40,740 nt of DNA, from NCBI GenBank assembly GCA_032718475.1, contig JAUCBJ010007792.1, positions 1 through 40,740 on the forward strand, written 5' to 3'. Shown piece after piece: positions 9,266 through 19,902 of this stretch. Under the pieces are notes generated by a model. It worked only from the letters and a program-made list of their open reading frames with translations, was not told the origin of the DNA and searched no databases. Position numbers and translations under genes: made by a program. The stretch comes from Nemertoderma westbladi. Taxonomy: Eukaryota > Xenacoelomorpha > Nemertodermatida > Nemertodermatidae. Numbering within the stretch: the first letter of the stretch is position 1; each line of letters begins with the position of its first letter.

Positions 9266-10285
9266 CCGCAACACGCCAAAATACTCTTGATACAGTGTAG
9301 TTCAGATGACGACATCTATCAGCTGATGTGTCCACGTATAACTTTTCTTTGTTCTTTGTTCGGCTCGACCAATCAGAGCGATTTTCATTTTATTTGCACA
9401 GAAGCCTCCGGGAAATCGCGCAATGCATTATGGTCTTTGTTGACCTTTTTTCCTGTGCCCAGAAGATCGGCTGTGGAATTATTCTGTGTTTCAGACTTTA
9501 GCCAAACATTAGAACGGCTTTGATCATAGAAACGTATAACTGTTATCAAACTGGCAAATCAGCCTGTCATATCTCATACAAACCTGATCACATACAAACA
9601 CCGCATTATTTTACTGCTATTTACTGTCGGTTATTAATTGTATCAGTTGATGGAATATTGTTATATTTGGAGAATAACGATAAATAATCAGAAAACCCCA
9701 ATCTTCTTGATATACTGAAGGTTAGAGAGAACGGTTACATATAGCAATTGCGACTTACATTATAGTGGTTTTGGAGTGAATTGAATGCTATTTCATAGGC
9801 CCTACTTGTGTCAGTTGCTGTTCTCCTTATATATGATTAAAATTAGTGAAGGTCGGCAGATCAGTGTGCAGCAGTGTGTGGTAGTGTGCATGAGTGTGAC
9901 AGATAACAAAGCATTTCCTAAAGAATGCACTTTATACGTGAATCATTAGCCATCCCGTTGTGTTTAGTGTAAGTCATAACTCTGTTTACATACTTAGAGC
10001 GCCACGTCCTAAAGGAACTGTTAATATTTCCCGAAAGTGAATAATATTTGTCAGAGATTATATATTAACGATAAGTCGAATAATACAGTAGGCCTACACC
10101 GCAATAAGGTCAGAGCATCCGAATCCAGTCTCCCTTAACCGTGGGTGAATGATCGCGCATAGGCTGGCTTCGGCTAATGTAACTTTATGTGTATCAAATA
10201 CTTGTTATAGGCTAAAGTCGATTTATAACCTAGAAGACACCTAAATTTGGCAGGTTAAACTGCTAAAGGTCTAAAAGCGCGAACA
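9101..10285 (+). repeat. BEL/Pao 5' LTR
   Basis: The left LTR is equal in length to the 3' LTR, with about 15 substitutions and no indels between them by eye (about 98.7% identity). It begins TG and ends CA. It contains a four-copy array at its start (9101-9265) and a CCAATCAG box at 9369-9376. No clear TATA box was found. A 97-codon open frame at 9230-9523 recurs in the other LTR only because the LTRs are duplicates. Its last ~185 bp are shared with the LTR tip at 1-179. Confidence 0.95.
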
Positions 10286-10297
10286 ATAACAGTTATA
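10286..10297 (+). promoter_or_regulatory. Candidate self-priming primer-binding site
   Basis: The 12 bases directly after the 5' LTR, ATAACAGTTATA, do not begin with TGG, so they are not a standard tRNA 3'-end site. Their exact reverse complement, TATAACTGTTAT, lies within the LTR at 9535-9546 (also in the 3' LTR near 23671). In Tf1-like elements the 5' end of the transcript folds back on the PBS to prime synthesis. The arrangement here would allow the same if transcription starts near 9535. The ATAAC/GTTAT half-symmetry makes the match somewhat less surprising. Confidence 0.4.
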
Positions 10298-10301
10298 GCT
10301 T

Positions 10302-10348
10302 CTTTATTGCAACGTAGGCAATAAAGCAAAAGTACCGGTCGACCGGTA
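10302..10348 (+). other. Structured leader: perfect hairpin plus 16-bp palindrome
   Basis: CTTTATTGC (10302-10310) and GCAATAAAG (10318-10326) form a perfect 9-bp stem with a 7-nt loop. Seven bases further on, TACCGGTCGACCGGTA (10333-10348) is a perfect 16-bp palindrome. Short palindromes just downstream of the PBS serve as RNA dimerisation sites in retroviruses. The position suggests, but does not prove, a dimerisation/packaging signal. Confidence 0.55.
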
Positions 10349-12198
10349 ACCAGTAGGCCTAACTACCTAACCACCCGAACCGGTACTTACAGCAGTACAG
10401 GTACATCAGTATTATTCGATTTTGATAATTATATACCGGTAGGTCTTGATATTTAATCAGGGACTGCAGCCCTGGTTTTTTATTGAGATTTTACTTATTT
10501 CTGTCAGTTTTATTTACCTGTAAGTTAATGTTGAGCAGAAGGCGTGTAAGCCTGCTCAGATTGTATAAATAATTTGTAGGCTGGACTGTTGTCTGACTGT
10601 TGTTAAGTCTGAAGAGATTGCAGTGTGTGTAGAGTGTATGTCCGATAAAGTACTAGTTAGGAACGTGGGGGCTTCCAGTGCTGTAAGGTAAATCCCCCCC
10701 CCCCCCCGAAAGAATAAGTCGTACTACTCGGTTAGAACACATACTAACTAACCATTTCGGAGTCTGCATATACTGTAGTTTATTTAGGCTTGATAGTAGT
10801 CTGCCAGCATTTGGTCTGTATTTTGTTTATGTAGTCTGTACAGGTAGCGAAATATTTATTATTCAGAGTTTATGCAATTATTCGCAACATTCATACCCCA
10901 AGTTTATTCCTACAGTAATTGTGCTTGTTATACATACCGTTATAGTTAAATTAACCCCGGTACTACATCAGGGCTGTTCGGCGTAGGTAAAGACTGGTGA
11001 TTTTATGCTCTGGTCACTCCGGCAGATACCTTGGTTCTTTTAGCTGTACAAGTATTTTTAACTGCTGGTTATTTGTTGTATAAGTACTTGTACCTAATTT
11101 AGGGTTTAGTGTACAGTGCTTTCCGAAGGTAATTAGTGTGTAGGCAGTATATTTGTGTTGTAAAGTGGTTAATAGGCACGTTAGCTATAGTAGGCTGCGG
11201 TAATTAACTTCTAGGTAGGAACACTCCGTGTACATAACATAGCTACGGCTATAAGTCGTCAAACGGTGGTATTTTTCCTATCTAGACAACGCAATATATT
11301 TACTACTGCTTTATTATTTTCAAATACCGAAGTATCCTGTCCGTTTGTAATAACCAGAAATTCTAACCCTTGTTAGGCTGGTTTGTAGATTTCTTGTAAA
11401 ATTAACCCTAAAAATTCGTACGTGTAATTTTTGTGTTTATTTAGAGATTGTAATCTCACCCCGAATTGTACATAATTTGTAGTAATAAGTAACTTAGGCA
11501 AGTAGAATTATTTGTGTTAGTGTCCAAAACAATAAGTAGCACTCCACTGAGAGCGTCTAGCTTCTGTGTAGTGACTCCTTACCAGAAATAATAACATTTA
11601 TTTCAAACATTGACAAAAACCCATTATACGGGTATATATATATATATTATAAATCAACTCAAATCGATTTATAAAATAGTAGGCCTGTTATACATCGATT
11701 AGGTCTTAATATCAGTTGGACTACTGCTTAAATAACGGTAATAAAGTAAAGTAAAGTAACCAAGTAACCCCTAAAATTCAGAAATTCAATTATTCTAAAA
11801 TAATTGACATACCGGTATTTACGATAGGCTTATTATATTTATTTCTATAAATTTGAGCTAAAATTATATACCGGTATTCTGTGATTAATTCTAGTCTATA
11901 ATTATACTTATATACTATAAGTGTAAGTTGTATACCGGTATTCACAATAGGCTTATTATATATTTATATATATTTGTGCTGAAATTATATACCGGTATTC
12001 TGTGACAAACCTAGTCTGTAATAATACTTATATATATACTATAAGTGTATAACGGTATTCTAATATATTGTGTATATATATCACGTTACACTGAGTAACG
12101 ATATCAGTAATTAATTACTAGGCTTAACAGTTGATACTGAATTACTAGACTTGCTTTAACTGTAATATAGCAGTAGGCATTCAACTGTACAAACAAAC
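10349..12198 (+). other. Long non-coding leader of the BEL element
   Basis: There is no coding-like frame over about 1.85 kb. It contains a 14-C run at 10694-10707, repeated ACCGGT words, a TATATATATATAT run near 11636, and a repeat array next to gag (11810-12059). This is long for a BEL/Pao leader and may hold a promoter, packaging signals or an intron. Confidence 0.6.
11810..12059 (+). repeat. Array of TACCGGTATT motifs at ~60-bp spacing
   Basis: TACCGGTATT starts at 11810, 11869, 11933 and 11990, with TAACGGTATT at 12050. The spacings are 59, 64, 57 and 60. The intervening sequence alternates between two types (ATAGGCTTATTATAT... and CTGTGA...CTAGTCT...ACTATAAGTGTA), so the true unit is about 121 bp, present twice. 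The TACCGGTA core is palindromic. The array ends about 140 bp before the gag ATG. Confidence 0.8.
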
Positions 12199-13266
12199 AT
12201 GTCTGACACAAAGCAAAACCTGTCAGACAGTCTCCTAGATACAACCATCTGTGACCCAGATAGGAGTGCTGAACGTTTGAGACCGAAGTTCAACTCACCT
12301 CCTACTGTAAGAAAGATCATCCCTCCAGTAGTAGTATCAGACCCTAGGCTAGTCCAACACCGTAGGTCTATCATAGGCACTCGGGCTCAAGTGAAGCGGG
12401 ATCAAGAAGCAGCTGTCAAACAGCAGCAACACCCTAGCCGAGAACTTATTTCTCAGCGGCCCGATAGCTCCAGTAGTTCGGATACTGTAGAGCTGACACC
12501 CGAGCGCGGAGCAAAGATGGCAGATGCGGTTTATTCGGATCCCCTTCTCATTCTTCCTGCAGCCGTACTCACTAGGGTATTGATTGCGGTGGAGGAACAC
12601 CAAATCGATTGGGTGAGAAGTAAGCGATGGACCAAGGACAGTTATGCGGGATACACAAGGGAGGAACTGAAGTCTATTGTCGAGTCGCAATGGAACTTCC
12701 CCGGACCCGGACTCCCGTTTGACTTATCGGAAGCTGCCTGGGAAGACATACACAGGATGGGAGTGACAAAAGACACTAGTGATCCAGCTGTGTGGAAGAG
12801 GTCGGCAGCAGGATATGTACAGGGATTCTTCAGCTCTTTGGAGCGATTAGAGGAACAACTGTTTCAACAACCCCAGGGACCTCAAGAGCAGGGAGAGCTG
12901 CTTTATCAAGTTCGAAAAAGAATTCTAAGAATCAGACTAATCCTATCGGCCTTTGAGGAAGCTTCAAAAAGAAGACAAGACACGTCGTTGCAAGTTGCCG
13001 TAAAGACTTGGTTCCAGCGGGTGAGTCTCAAGGTTCAAGGAACGGCCCAGTGGAAATTTCAGCTGGCTGAGTGCTCAACCCACGGAGAATCAACAGACGC
13101 TACCTTTTCTCAAGTGGAAAGCGAATTGACAGCAGAGAAACCGCAGAAGAAGGACGCTATTGACATCTATCTGTCAGACTATCAACGATTTCTAGGAGAA
13201 GAAGGAGAAGGCTGGCTGGACTTCGCCCTAATAGTGAAGGAGCCAAGTTTGTGCTGGACGCAATAG
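12199..13266 (+). pseudogene. BEL/Pao gag, N-terminal part
   Basis: ORF of 355 codons starting at the first ATG after the leader (MSDTKQNLSDSL). The first ~110 residues are polar and Ser/Gln-rich. A mixed helical region follows (about 115-330) with GFFSSLERLEEQLFQQPQ and RKRILRIRLILSAFEEASK, consistent with a Gag matrix/assembly region but without a motif I can name. The frame ends at 13266, while the following coiled-coil frame is already open from about 13203. A frame change therefore lies within roughly 13150-13250. Identified as gag by position upstream of the zinc knuckles and protease. Confidence 0.65.
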
Positions 13267-13601
13267 ATGCGGAAATGTTAGCTGCGAACCAAGCTAAATT
13301 TGATGAACGCCTCCGCATCGCTAGGGTCCAAGAAGAACAGGTAAAGAAAAAACGTATAGAAGACAGAAAGATAGCAGCAGTGGCAGCGGCAGAAGCGGAA
13401 AGAAAGGCGGTAGAAGTGGAAAGAAAAGCAGCAGCGGCAGTGGCAGAAGCGGAAAGAAAAGCGGCCGAAGTGGAAAGAAAAGCGGCAGTGGCAGCGGCAG
13501 AAGCGGAAAGAAAAGCGGCAGAAGCGGAAACAAAGGCAATGGCAGAAGCAGAACGGAGGGCGTCTGAAGAGACCACCCAACTAGAGTTGGAAAATCTTTA
13601 A
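13203..13601 (+). pseudogene. BEL/Pao gag, Ala/Glu/Lys/Arg coiled coil
   Basis: This frame is open from about 13203; the first alternative start is GTG at 13251. From 13370 to 13570 it encodes repeated EAERKAAEVERKAA-type units, a charged alanine-rich helix expected to form a long coiled coil. The DNA is an imperfect tandem repeat of GCAGAAGCGGAAAGAAAAGCG-like blocks. TAA at 13599-13601 ends the frame, but the same frame stays open afterwards and leads into the next gag ORF. The stop looks like a lesion (or a read-through site) and not a natural end. Confidence 0.65.
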
Positions 13602-13643
13602 GAGAAGCAAGACTACATAAATAAACAGTTAACAGCTAGTCAA

Positions 13644-16058
13644 ATGCAGATGATGAGTCGATCTACTCCCAAAAGACAGGGATTTACATCATCTGATGAA
13701 GGCGATACCACCAATCCTGAAGGCGGAAGAAATAGATCTCGTCTAAGTAGGCGTAGAAGAACGCCCCACCGTCAGAAATTGCCTAATTTGCCCCCAGCTG
13801 TGAGAAGGCAACTAGTTAGCACAGACTTAGGTAGTGCAGAACCCACAGACCAAATTATTAGAATAGAAAGACTCCCCAATATAGTAGATGAGCCTGAAAT
13901 AATTAGGCCTGTTCTCGAAGCCACCCCTTCGGTGATAGAGACACCTGTACTCCCAGAACCTACTTCTAAATTCCCTTTGCACAGCACTAAACTACCTGTG
14001 CCCAACAAAACCGCCCATGAGACAGTTACTGTCCTGGACTCCGAGCGAAATATCAACGATTTGTCGCCCGTTGTCCCTCGTCTACCCGCTACTATGTTGG
14101 CGGCTCCCGCTTCGGCGGTAGAGTGGGTGGATGAGGGACGGCGGGAGATGGGTCTCCTGCTCGGGCAGCTGAGGGAACACCGTTTGTGTTCCTCTCAGCA
14201 GGTCCGGGAGATGGAAGGGACTGTTCGGCAGTTAAAGGGAACAGTCAGAGAGGGTAGGTTAGAGTTGCAAGAAGTGCAGCAGAGTATCGCGTTAGAACGC
14301 GATAAATTAGTAAATATACAAAAGGGTATACCACCACCCCCTGTAACAATGTGTCAACCTGTTAGGTCTGAAGTATTTCATGCGCAAGGTGTGGAGCCTA
14401 CACGCATCTATACTGCTAGTGAAGTAGAAACTCCTATAGTAAACCCTATTAAGGGTAATTATAAACCTGTTGACAATGATATTCCATATAGACCTGATCA
14501 TAATCCGAGAAATTTATATACCGATAACTCGATATTAAATAACACGATGGCCCAAGAAAGTTTTACGCGTCAAATGGCTAGAACCGAAGCCCGTCAAGCG
14601 GTAAAGGTGGGAGAGATCATCAAGTTCAATGGAGATGAGATGAAATGGTTACCTTTTAATGAATATTATAAAGATAACATACAGAACTCTGTGCTATATA
14701 ACGGAGAGAAACTTAGATTCCTCATTGAGTGCTTGGAAGGATCTCCCAAGTTAATGGCGTTAAAGTTTATTGGACATCCAGATGGATTAAGACAAGTTTG
14801 GGATACACTAAACATCAGGTATGGTAATAGGAATAACATAGCTAGGTATTTGTATGCAAAATTGGTAGCGCCCCGAAAGTTCATTAGCAGCGGGATTATA
14901 GAGTTTTCCGATGAGATTCAGGAGATCTGTAGACAATTAGATTGGCTAGGTAAGTCTCATGAATATCAGAGTTCTATGGTTATTGGAGCCGTGGCCTCTA
15001 CTTTACCAAAGGGTGGAGTAGGTACACGCTGGGACAAGAAAGTCTTATATATGATGGAACAACAACGAAGAGACCCTACCATGGCTGATCTCATGTCATT
15101 CTTAGATGGAGAGGTAAAATTACAGCTCCTAAAGCAGTCCAGAGAGAAGACACCGGAAAATAAGGTAAGTGAGAAACCCGTTTCTAGGAGAAAGGTAACA
15201 CCAGTGTGTTATACAGACGACGGCGAAAGCCAGGCTTCTCAAGAAGAGGACAGCGGGAAAGACACTGAAAGATCTTACTATGTCAACAAAGCGCCTAAAG
15301 ACGTAAGTAAATTTAAGTCTCGAACCAATGACAGGAGAGAACAGGTAACAAAAACTCCTCCTACGTCTCCTAATAGAGTTCACGGAAGAAAGCCCGAGGA
15401 AAGAACGAGAGTGCACAACGTTGCGCAAGGTAAGGTGAGTAACATCAAACCAAAATGTGCGCTGTGCGACGGGCCCCACCGTTTAAGTGTGTGTGATAAA
15501 TTTTTAAAGAAATCACTAAAAGATAGACATGAGGTCATGTGGGATAAGTGGTTGTGTTATAATTGCCTCAGACAAGGACACCAACAGCGAACCTGTTACT
15601 CCGACGCAAGGTGTGCAAAGTGCGGCGTGAAACATCATATCTTGTTGCACACTGAATTCGAAAGAAACAGCCCGAGTCAGGTAAGTGAGCCCGAACTACA
15701 TGTCCAATTCAGTGATGTGAACGACACTGACCAAAGTTCTGAGATGGAAGGATTCTATACGGATGAATTTTCCGACGAAAACGAATCCTGTTACTTAATA
15801 AATACCGCAGTGTATCGAGCACTTACGTATGAAAAGGACACCGACAGTGAGCTCCCCCTAACTACTCCTGACCGACAACCATCTTGGAATGCACCAACTT
15901 CCAACGTAGGAATCCGAGAATTTCCCGTAGTGCAGTTGAGAGTCCACGGGCCCCAAAAGAGCTATATAGTGAACGCCCTCCTTGACTCCGGCAGCACAGG
16001 AACATTCATCAACAAAGAACTAGCCGAAGACATCTTTGCTGGACAACCCAAGTTCTGA
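13644..16058 (+). pseudogene. BEL/Pao gag with zinc knuckles and A17-type protease start
   Basis: Frame of 804 codons, continuous in phase with the coiled-coil ORF across its TAA. Residues ~310-500 (IKFNGDEMKWLPFNEYYKD...LRFLIECLEG) match the Gag domain typical of BEL/Pao (DUF1759-like). Zinc-binding motifs: CALCDGPHRLSVC at 605-617 (C-x2-C-x3-H-x4-C), then CYNCLRQGHQQRTC (C-x2-C-x4-H-x4-C), then CAKCGVKHHILLH. An aspartic protease follows, with LLDSGSTGTFI, catalytic Asp near 781. TGA at 16056-16058 stops the frame in the protease, and the same frame continues open after it. Product: capsid/nucleocapsid polyprotein and retropepsin-like protease. Confidence 0.85.
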
Positions 16059-16064
16059 ACTATA

Positions 16065-17198
16065 TTGAACATCTCAGGAATTATGCAGGTTTGGAAATCT
16101 ACAGTAACTACCGATTATTATGTAGGCGCGTTGTCCACCCCCCAGGATGAACTAGGAGAACACAGCATAAGGTCAGTAAAAATGGTGGCGATAAAGAACT
16201 TCGCTACCAGCCAAGTGGAACCTTATAACTGGGATGAGGACGATTTCACCCAGCAGCATAAGATACCTAGATTCAATACAGACTACCCTGGAGTGCAAAT
16301 ACTCATCGGCCAAAATGCGCATGAGGCGCTTGAGACATTGGAGAAACGGCCTGCTCAACCGCAACCACTACAAACCTATGCGGGAAGAACTAGAGTAGGT
16401 TGGTACTTTACTGGCCCTTCCCATAGAACTCTCATGGAAAGGTTACCCAAAGAATGGGTCTACCAGGTAAGTGAATGGGAAGAGGAGATCAGTGAGGTAG
16501 ACGACACAACTGAGGGAACACCATACTCCTCAGATAATGACGATATCCACCAACTCTTCGACGAGGAGAATACCATCGACCTCCTTACGGAAAACGAAAC
16601 TTGGCAAAACCAAGTGAACCTATGTTACCTCATTCGTCCAGCAGGACAAGTCGACTATAACGACGAACTGAATGAAGTGATAGATCGCTACAACGTGAAG
16701 ACTCGGGATGAACACGCTGTACGATTCTTTACTCAAGAGGCTGTAGAGCCCAATTCCTATGATAAGGCCCTATCGGTAGAAGGAGAAAGAGCCAAGCAGA
16801 TACAAGAAACGACTACACGTTTTCTTAAAGATCAAGGTAGATATGAGATTGGTCTGCCCTTCCGACGGCGAGAACCCAATTTTATCAACAACCGACCCTT
16901 GGCGGAGAAGAGAATTGCGCAACTACATCGACGCCTTACGGCAAATGCTTCAGCTAAGGAGATGTACAAGACCCAGCTGAAGAAATTCATTGACAAGGGA
17001 TATGCGGAGCGAGTACCGGAAGGGACACCCATAACTGAGAGAACGTACTATTTAACACACCATTACGTTCCCAAACCCGGTAAACCCAACGAAGTCCGGG
17101 TAGTATTTGACGGCTCCGCCCTCTACATGGGCCAATCCCTAACTCCGAGTTGTTGCCAGGACCCAACTTACTACAATCCTTGTTGGGAATACTCTTAA
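16065..17198 (+). pseudogene. BEL/Pao pol: protease C-terminus to RT fingers
   Basis: In phase with the previous ORF across the TGA; no ATG is needed. It includes the post-protease region with YAGRTRVGWYFTGP (a conserved 'T..GWV..G' region of BEL/Pao protease), an acidic linker, and the start of the RT: YEIGLPFRRREP, then YYLTHHYVPKPGKPNEVRVVFDGSA (the 'P.HHPV..P.K...RVVFD.SA' block). It leaves frame near 17140, where the following RT residues appear in another frame. A single-base indel in the short A/C run there would explain this. Confidence 0.85.
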
Positions 17199-18778
17199 GA
17201 TTACGACAATATTCGATCGCCTTTGCCTCGGATATAGAAGGCATGTTCTTACAAGTTAAGGCGCTGGATAGAGATCGAGACAGCCTACGATTTCTGTGTT
17301 GGCCTGAAGGAGACTTCAACCACAAACCGGTGGAGTACTGGATGACCATCCAGGCTTTTGGGATCATCTCGAGCCCTTCAAACGCCTGCTCAGTAGTGCG
17401 TACCACTGCTGATGACAACCGGGACGCCTTCTCCAAAGAGGTTATTGACAACATCAAACGGGATATATACATGGACGACAATTTAAAGTCCCTCCCATCG
17501 GTGGAAGAAGCCATTGATGTCGCCAAAGGAACGGTAGAGTGCTTGAAAAGAGGTGGATTTCGATTAACTAAATTCACCAGCAACTCCCGTGAGTTTCTGG
17601 AATCGATCCCGGTAGAAGACCGAGGAGTTAAAGATCTAGATCTAATCAAGGACGATCTTCCAGAAACCAAGACGCTTGGTTTGAAATGGGACATGGAGAG
17701 AGATATCCTGTTTTTCCAGCTAAAACAGCGTGATAATCCAGTTCGGACTAAACGGATTTGTTTAAGTATCCTGAGCACTTATTTCGATCCATTGGGATTT
17801 ATTAGCCCAGTTATATTGATTGCTCGGAGTTTAGTACAACAAATGTGGCTTGAAAACCACTCATGGGACGATCCACTTGAGGGAGAACTATTAAAGAAGT
17901 GGATGAAATGGGAAGATTCTCTACCGTCCATCGAGAACTTTATAATTTCCCATTCATATTTTGGTCATGTTCTCCCTACGTATTCCTATCAACTCCATGT
18001 GTTTGGAGACGCCAGCGATATGGGAATAGGTATAGTAGCCTACCTGAGAGTTGAAACTCCGGATGGAATCAAGGTCGCCTTGGTTACCTCTAAGGCCTTG
18101 ATAAACAACAAGTTGAAAGTTCCTCGAGCGGAGTTAAAAGCAGCTCTATACGCTACAGCCATCGGCCGGAATGTAACAGAACAGATCGACTATCCACTGG
18201 AGAAAACTGTCTATTGGACTGATGCTTTACTCGTGTTAGAGTATATAACCAATGAAGTCTGTCAGTTCAGCGTCTTCGTTACCAACAGAGTAGCCATTAT
18301 ACTTAGTCGCACGAAGATAGATCAATGGAGACATTGCCCCAGAACGATTAATCCAGCCGACATCGCCTCCAGGGGAGCAACTCCACAAGAATTGATAGAT
18401 ACTCCAGACTGGTTAGGTGGACCCGACTTCCTAAGCAAAGAAGAGGATGAATGGCCTCCTCATCTTACTACGGCGGAGATTAGACAGGCCAAGGGAGCGG
18501 AGAAAGTCAAACCTAAAACTCGGGCGAGTAAATCGAAGTTATTTAAACCCGTGGTAGATCTGTCTGTACTACACACTTCCGGAGACGACGCTTTGGATCC
18601 GAAACCCACAGCCACAAATAAGTCTGTTGTGGAAATCAGAGAGAGAGATTGGAAATCTGGAATACCAGACGTCTCGCAAGGACTCTCACCTCTCCTGCAG
18701 AGAGCGATACATCACTATAGTTCCTGGAATCGGCTCTGTAAGTTATTTGTTATTTTCATAAACCCCGTAGAGCTCTGA
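17150..18778 (+). pseudogene. BEL/Pao reverse transcriptase and RNase H
   Basis: 542 codons. RT palm: ASDIEGMFLQV (motif A), FGIISSPSNA (motif B position) and DIYMDDNL (motif C, catalytic pair near residues 109-110), followed by GLKWD and STYFDPLGFISP, all characteristic of BEL/Pao. RNase H: HVFGDASDMGIG (first catalytic Asp near 288), KVPRAELKAAL (Glu), YWTDALLVLEYI (Asp near 357), WRHCPRTINPADIASRG. The enzyme copies element RNA into DNA and removes the RNA strand. It ends after YSSWNRL at an abnormal stop (18776-18778), next to a deletion that removes sequence up to the second half of the integrase zinc finger. Confidence 0.9.
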
Positions 18779-19902
18779 ACCAAGTTCTTAGGAACTGCAT
18801 ACCCTGTAGGAAAGCATTCAGTAGGCCTTTAACACAGCGAGAGGCAGAATTACCTAGGGAACGAGTAAGCTTCTATGAACCACCCTTTACTAATACCGGT
18901 GTGGATTTATTTGGCCCTATTGAAGTATATCGTGCTAGGACTATAGTCAAGAGATGGTGTGTCATCTTTGTCTGTATGACTTGTAGAGCTATCCATCTCA
19001 ATATGGTGAACGATTTATCTACCAATAGCTTCATATTGAGCTTACGCCGACAGATCGCTCGCTTTGGAACTAGTAACACGATGAGATCTGATAAGGGAAC
19101 GAACTTCATTGGTGCCAACAATGAAATCAAAGCTTACATCAAAGATTGGAACCAAAGACAGGTGGACGATCAGGTAAGGGTAACAGCGTCTAGCTGGACC
19201 TTCAACGCTGCCGACGCCCCTTGGTGGGGAGGAAGTTGGGAGAGATTAATCAGGAGCGTGAAGACCGCATTTCACTTTATAGTGCCGTGCCGTGCGTATC
19301 TCACCGACGAACTTTTGCGGACGTTAATGGAGGAAATCGCCGCCTATCTCAACGAGAGACTGCTTATGCCAGTCTCATCGAGTCCCGATTCCCTGGAAGC
19401 GCTAACACCCGCGCACTTCCTACTGAAGAAACCTGTAGCCATGCTCCCACGATCGGAAATCACGGACGGAGACGAATACTGCCGGCAAACTTGGCAACTT
19501 ATGCAGTTGTTATCCCGTCGTTTCGCTGACCATTTCGAAAAACATTATCTGCCTATGCTACAACTTCGAACTAAGTGGTTCGCGGAGCAAGAAAATGACA
19601 GCGCCGGCGACATGGTCCTTATTGTGGACTCAGATCTTCCACGTAAGCGGTGGCAGACAGGTCGTATCATCGAGACTCATATCTCGGAGGATGGTTTGGT
19701 GCGATCGGTAGAACTCGTCGTCATGCGACGTAACTTTAAGAAACCGGGAATTGTCTTCGAGACGCAGCAGCTCAATCGCCCAGTTGGTCGTTTATGTTTA
19801 CTGGAAAGAGACAGAGAACTCTCCGGAAACTATGGAAGGCAAGATACTCTTCCCACGACCACCTCCCTAATCCAACAAACATCTAGGGACTCCCCAACGT
19901 AA
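18766..19902 (+). pseudogene. BEL/Pao integrase lacking the HH half of its zinc finger
   Basis: The integrase frame is detectable from 18766, before its first start-like codon at 18901. The Cys pair of the HHCC finger remains (NCIPC), but the two His and everything linking RNase H to them are absent, an internal deletion centred near 18740-18766. Catalytic core: PPFTNTGVDLFGP (Asp 1), TMRSDKGTNFIGANNE (Asp 2), WWGGSWERLIRSVK (Glu), so D,D,E is complete. A C-terminal LPRKRWQTGRI block follows. The stop is at 19900-19902. It would join element DNA to target DNA; this copy probably cannot, without the N-terminal finger. Confidence 0.88.

Noticed and set aside
9230-9523. 97-codon plus-strand ORF within the LTR, repeated at 23366-23659
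   Set aside because: The repetition only reflects LTR duplication. It overlaps the U3 repeat array, and LTR differences alter residues freely. No domain visible.
13157-13576. Minus-strand Ala/Ser-rich and Phe/Arg-rich ORFs opposite the gag coiled coil
   Set aside because: Shadows of a low-complexity repeat that is open in several frames; the plus frame fits the gag context.
16987-17778. 263-codon minus-strand ORF opposite the BEL RT
   Set aside because: A Ser/Arg/Leu-rich antisense shadow of the RT coding sequence, which carries clear catalytic motifs on the plus strand.
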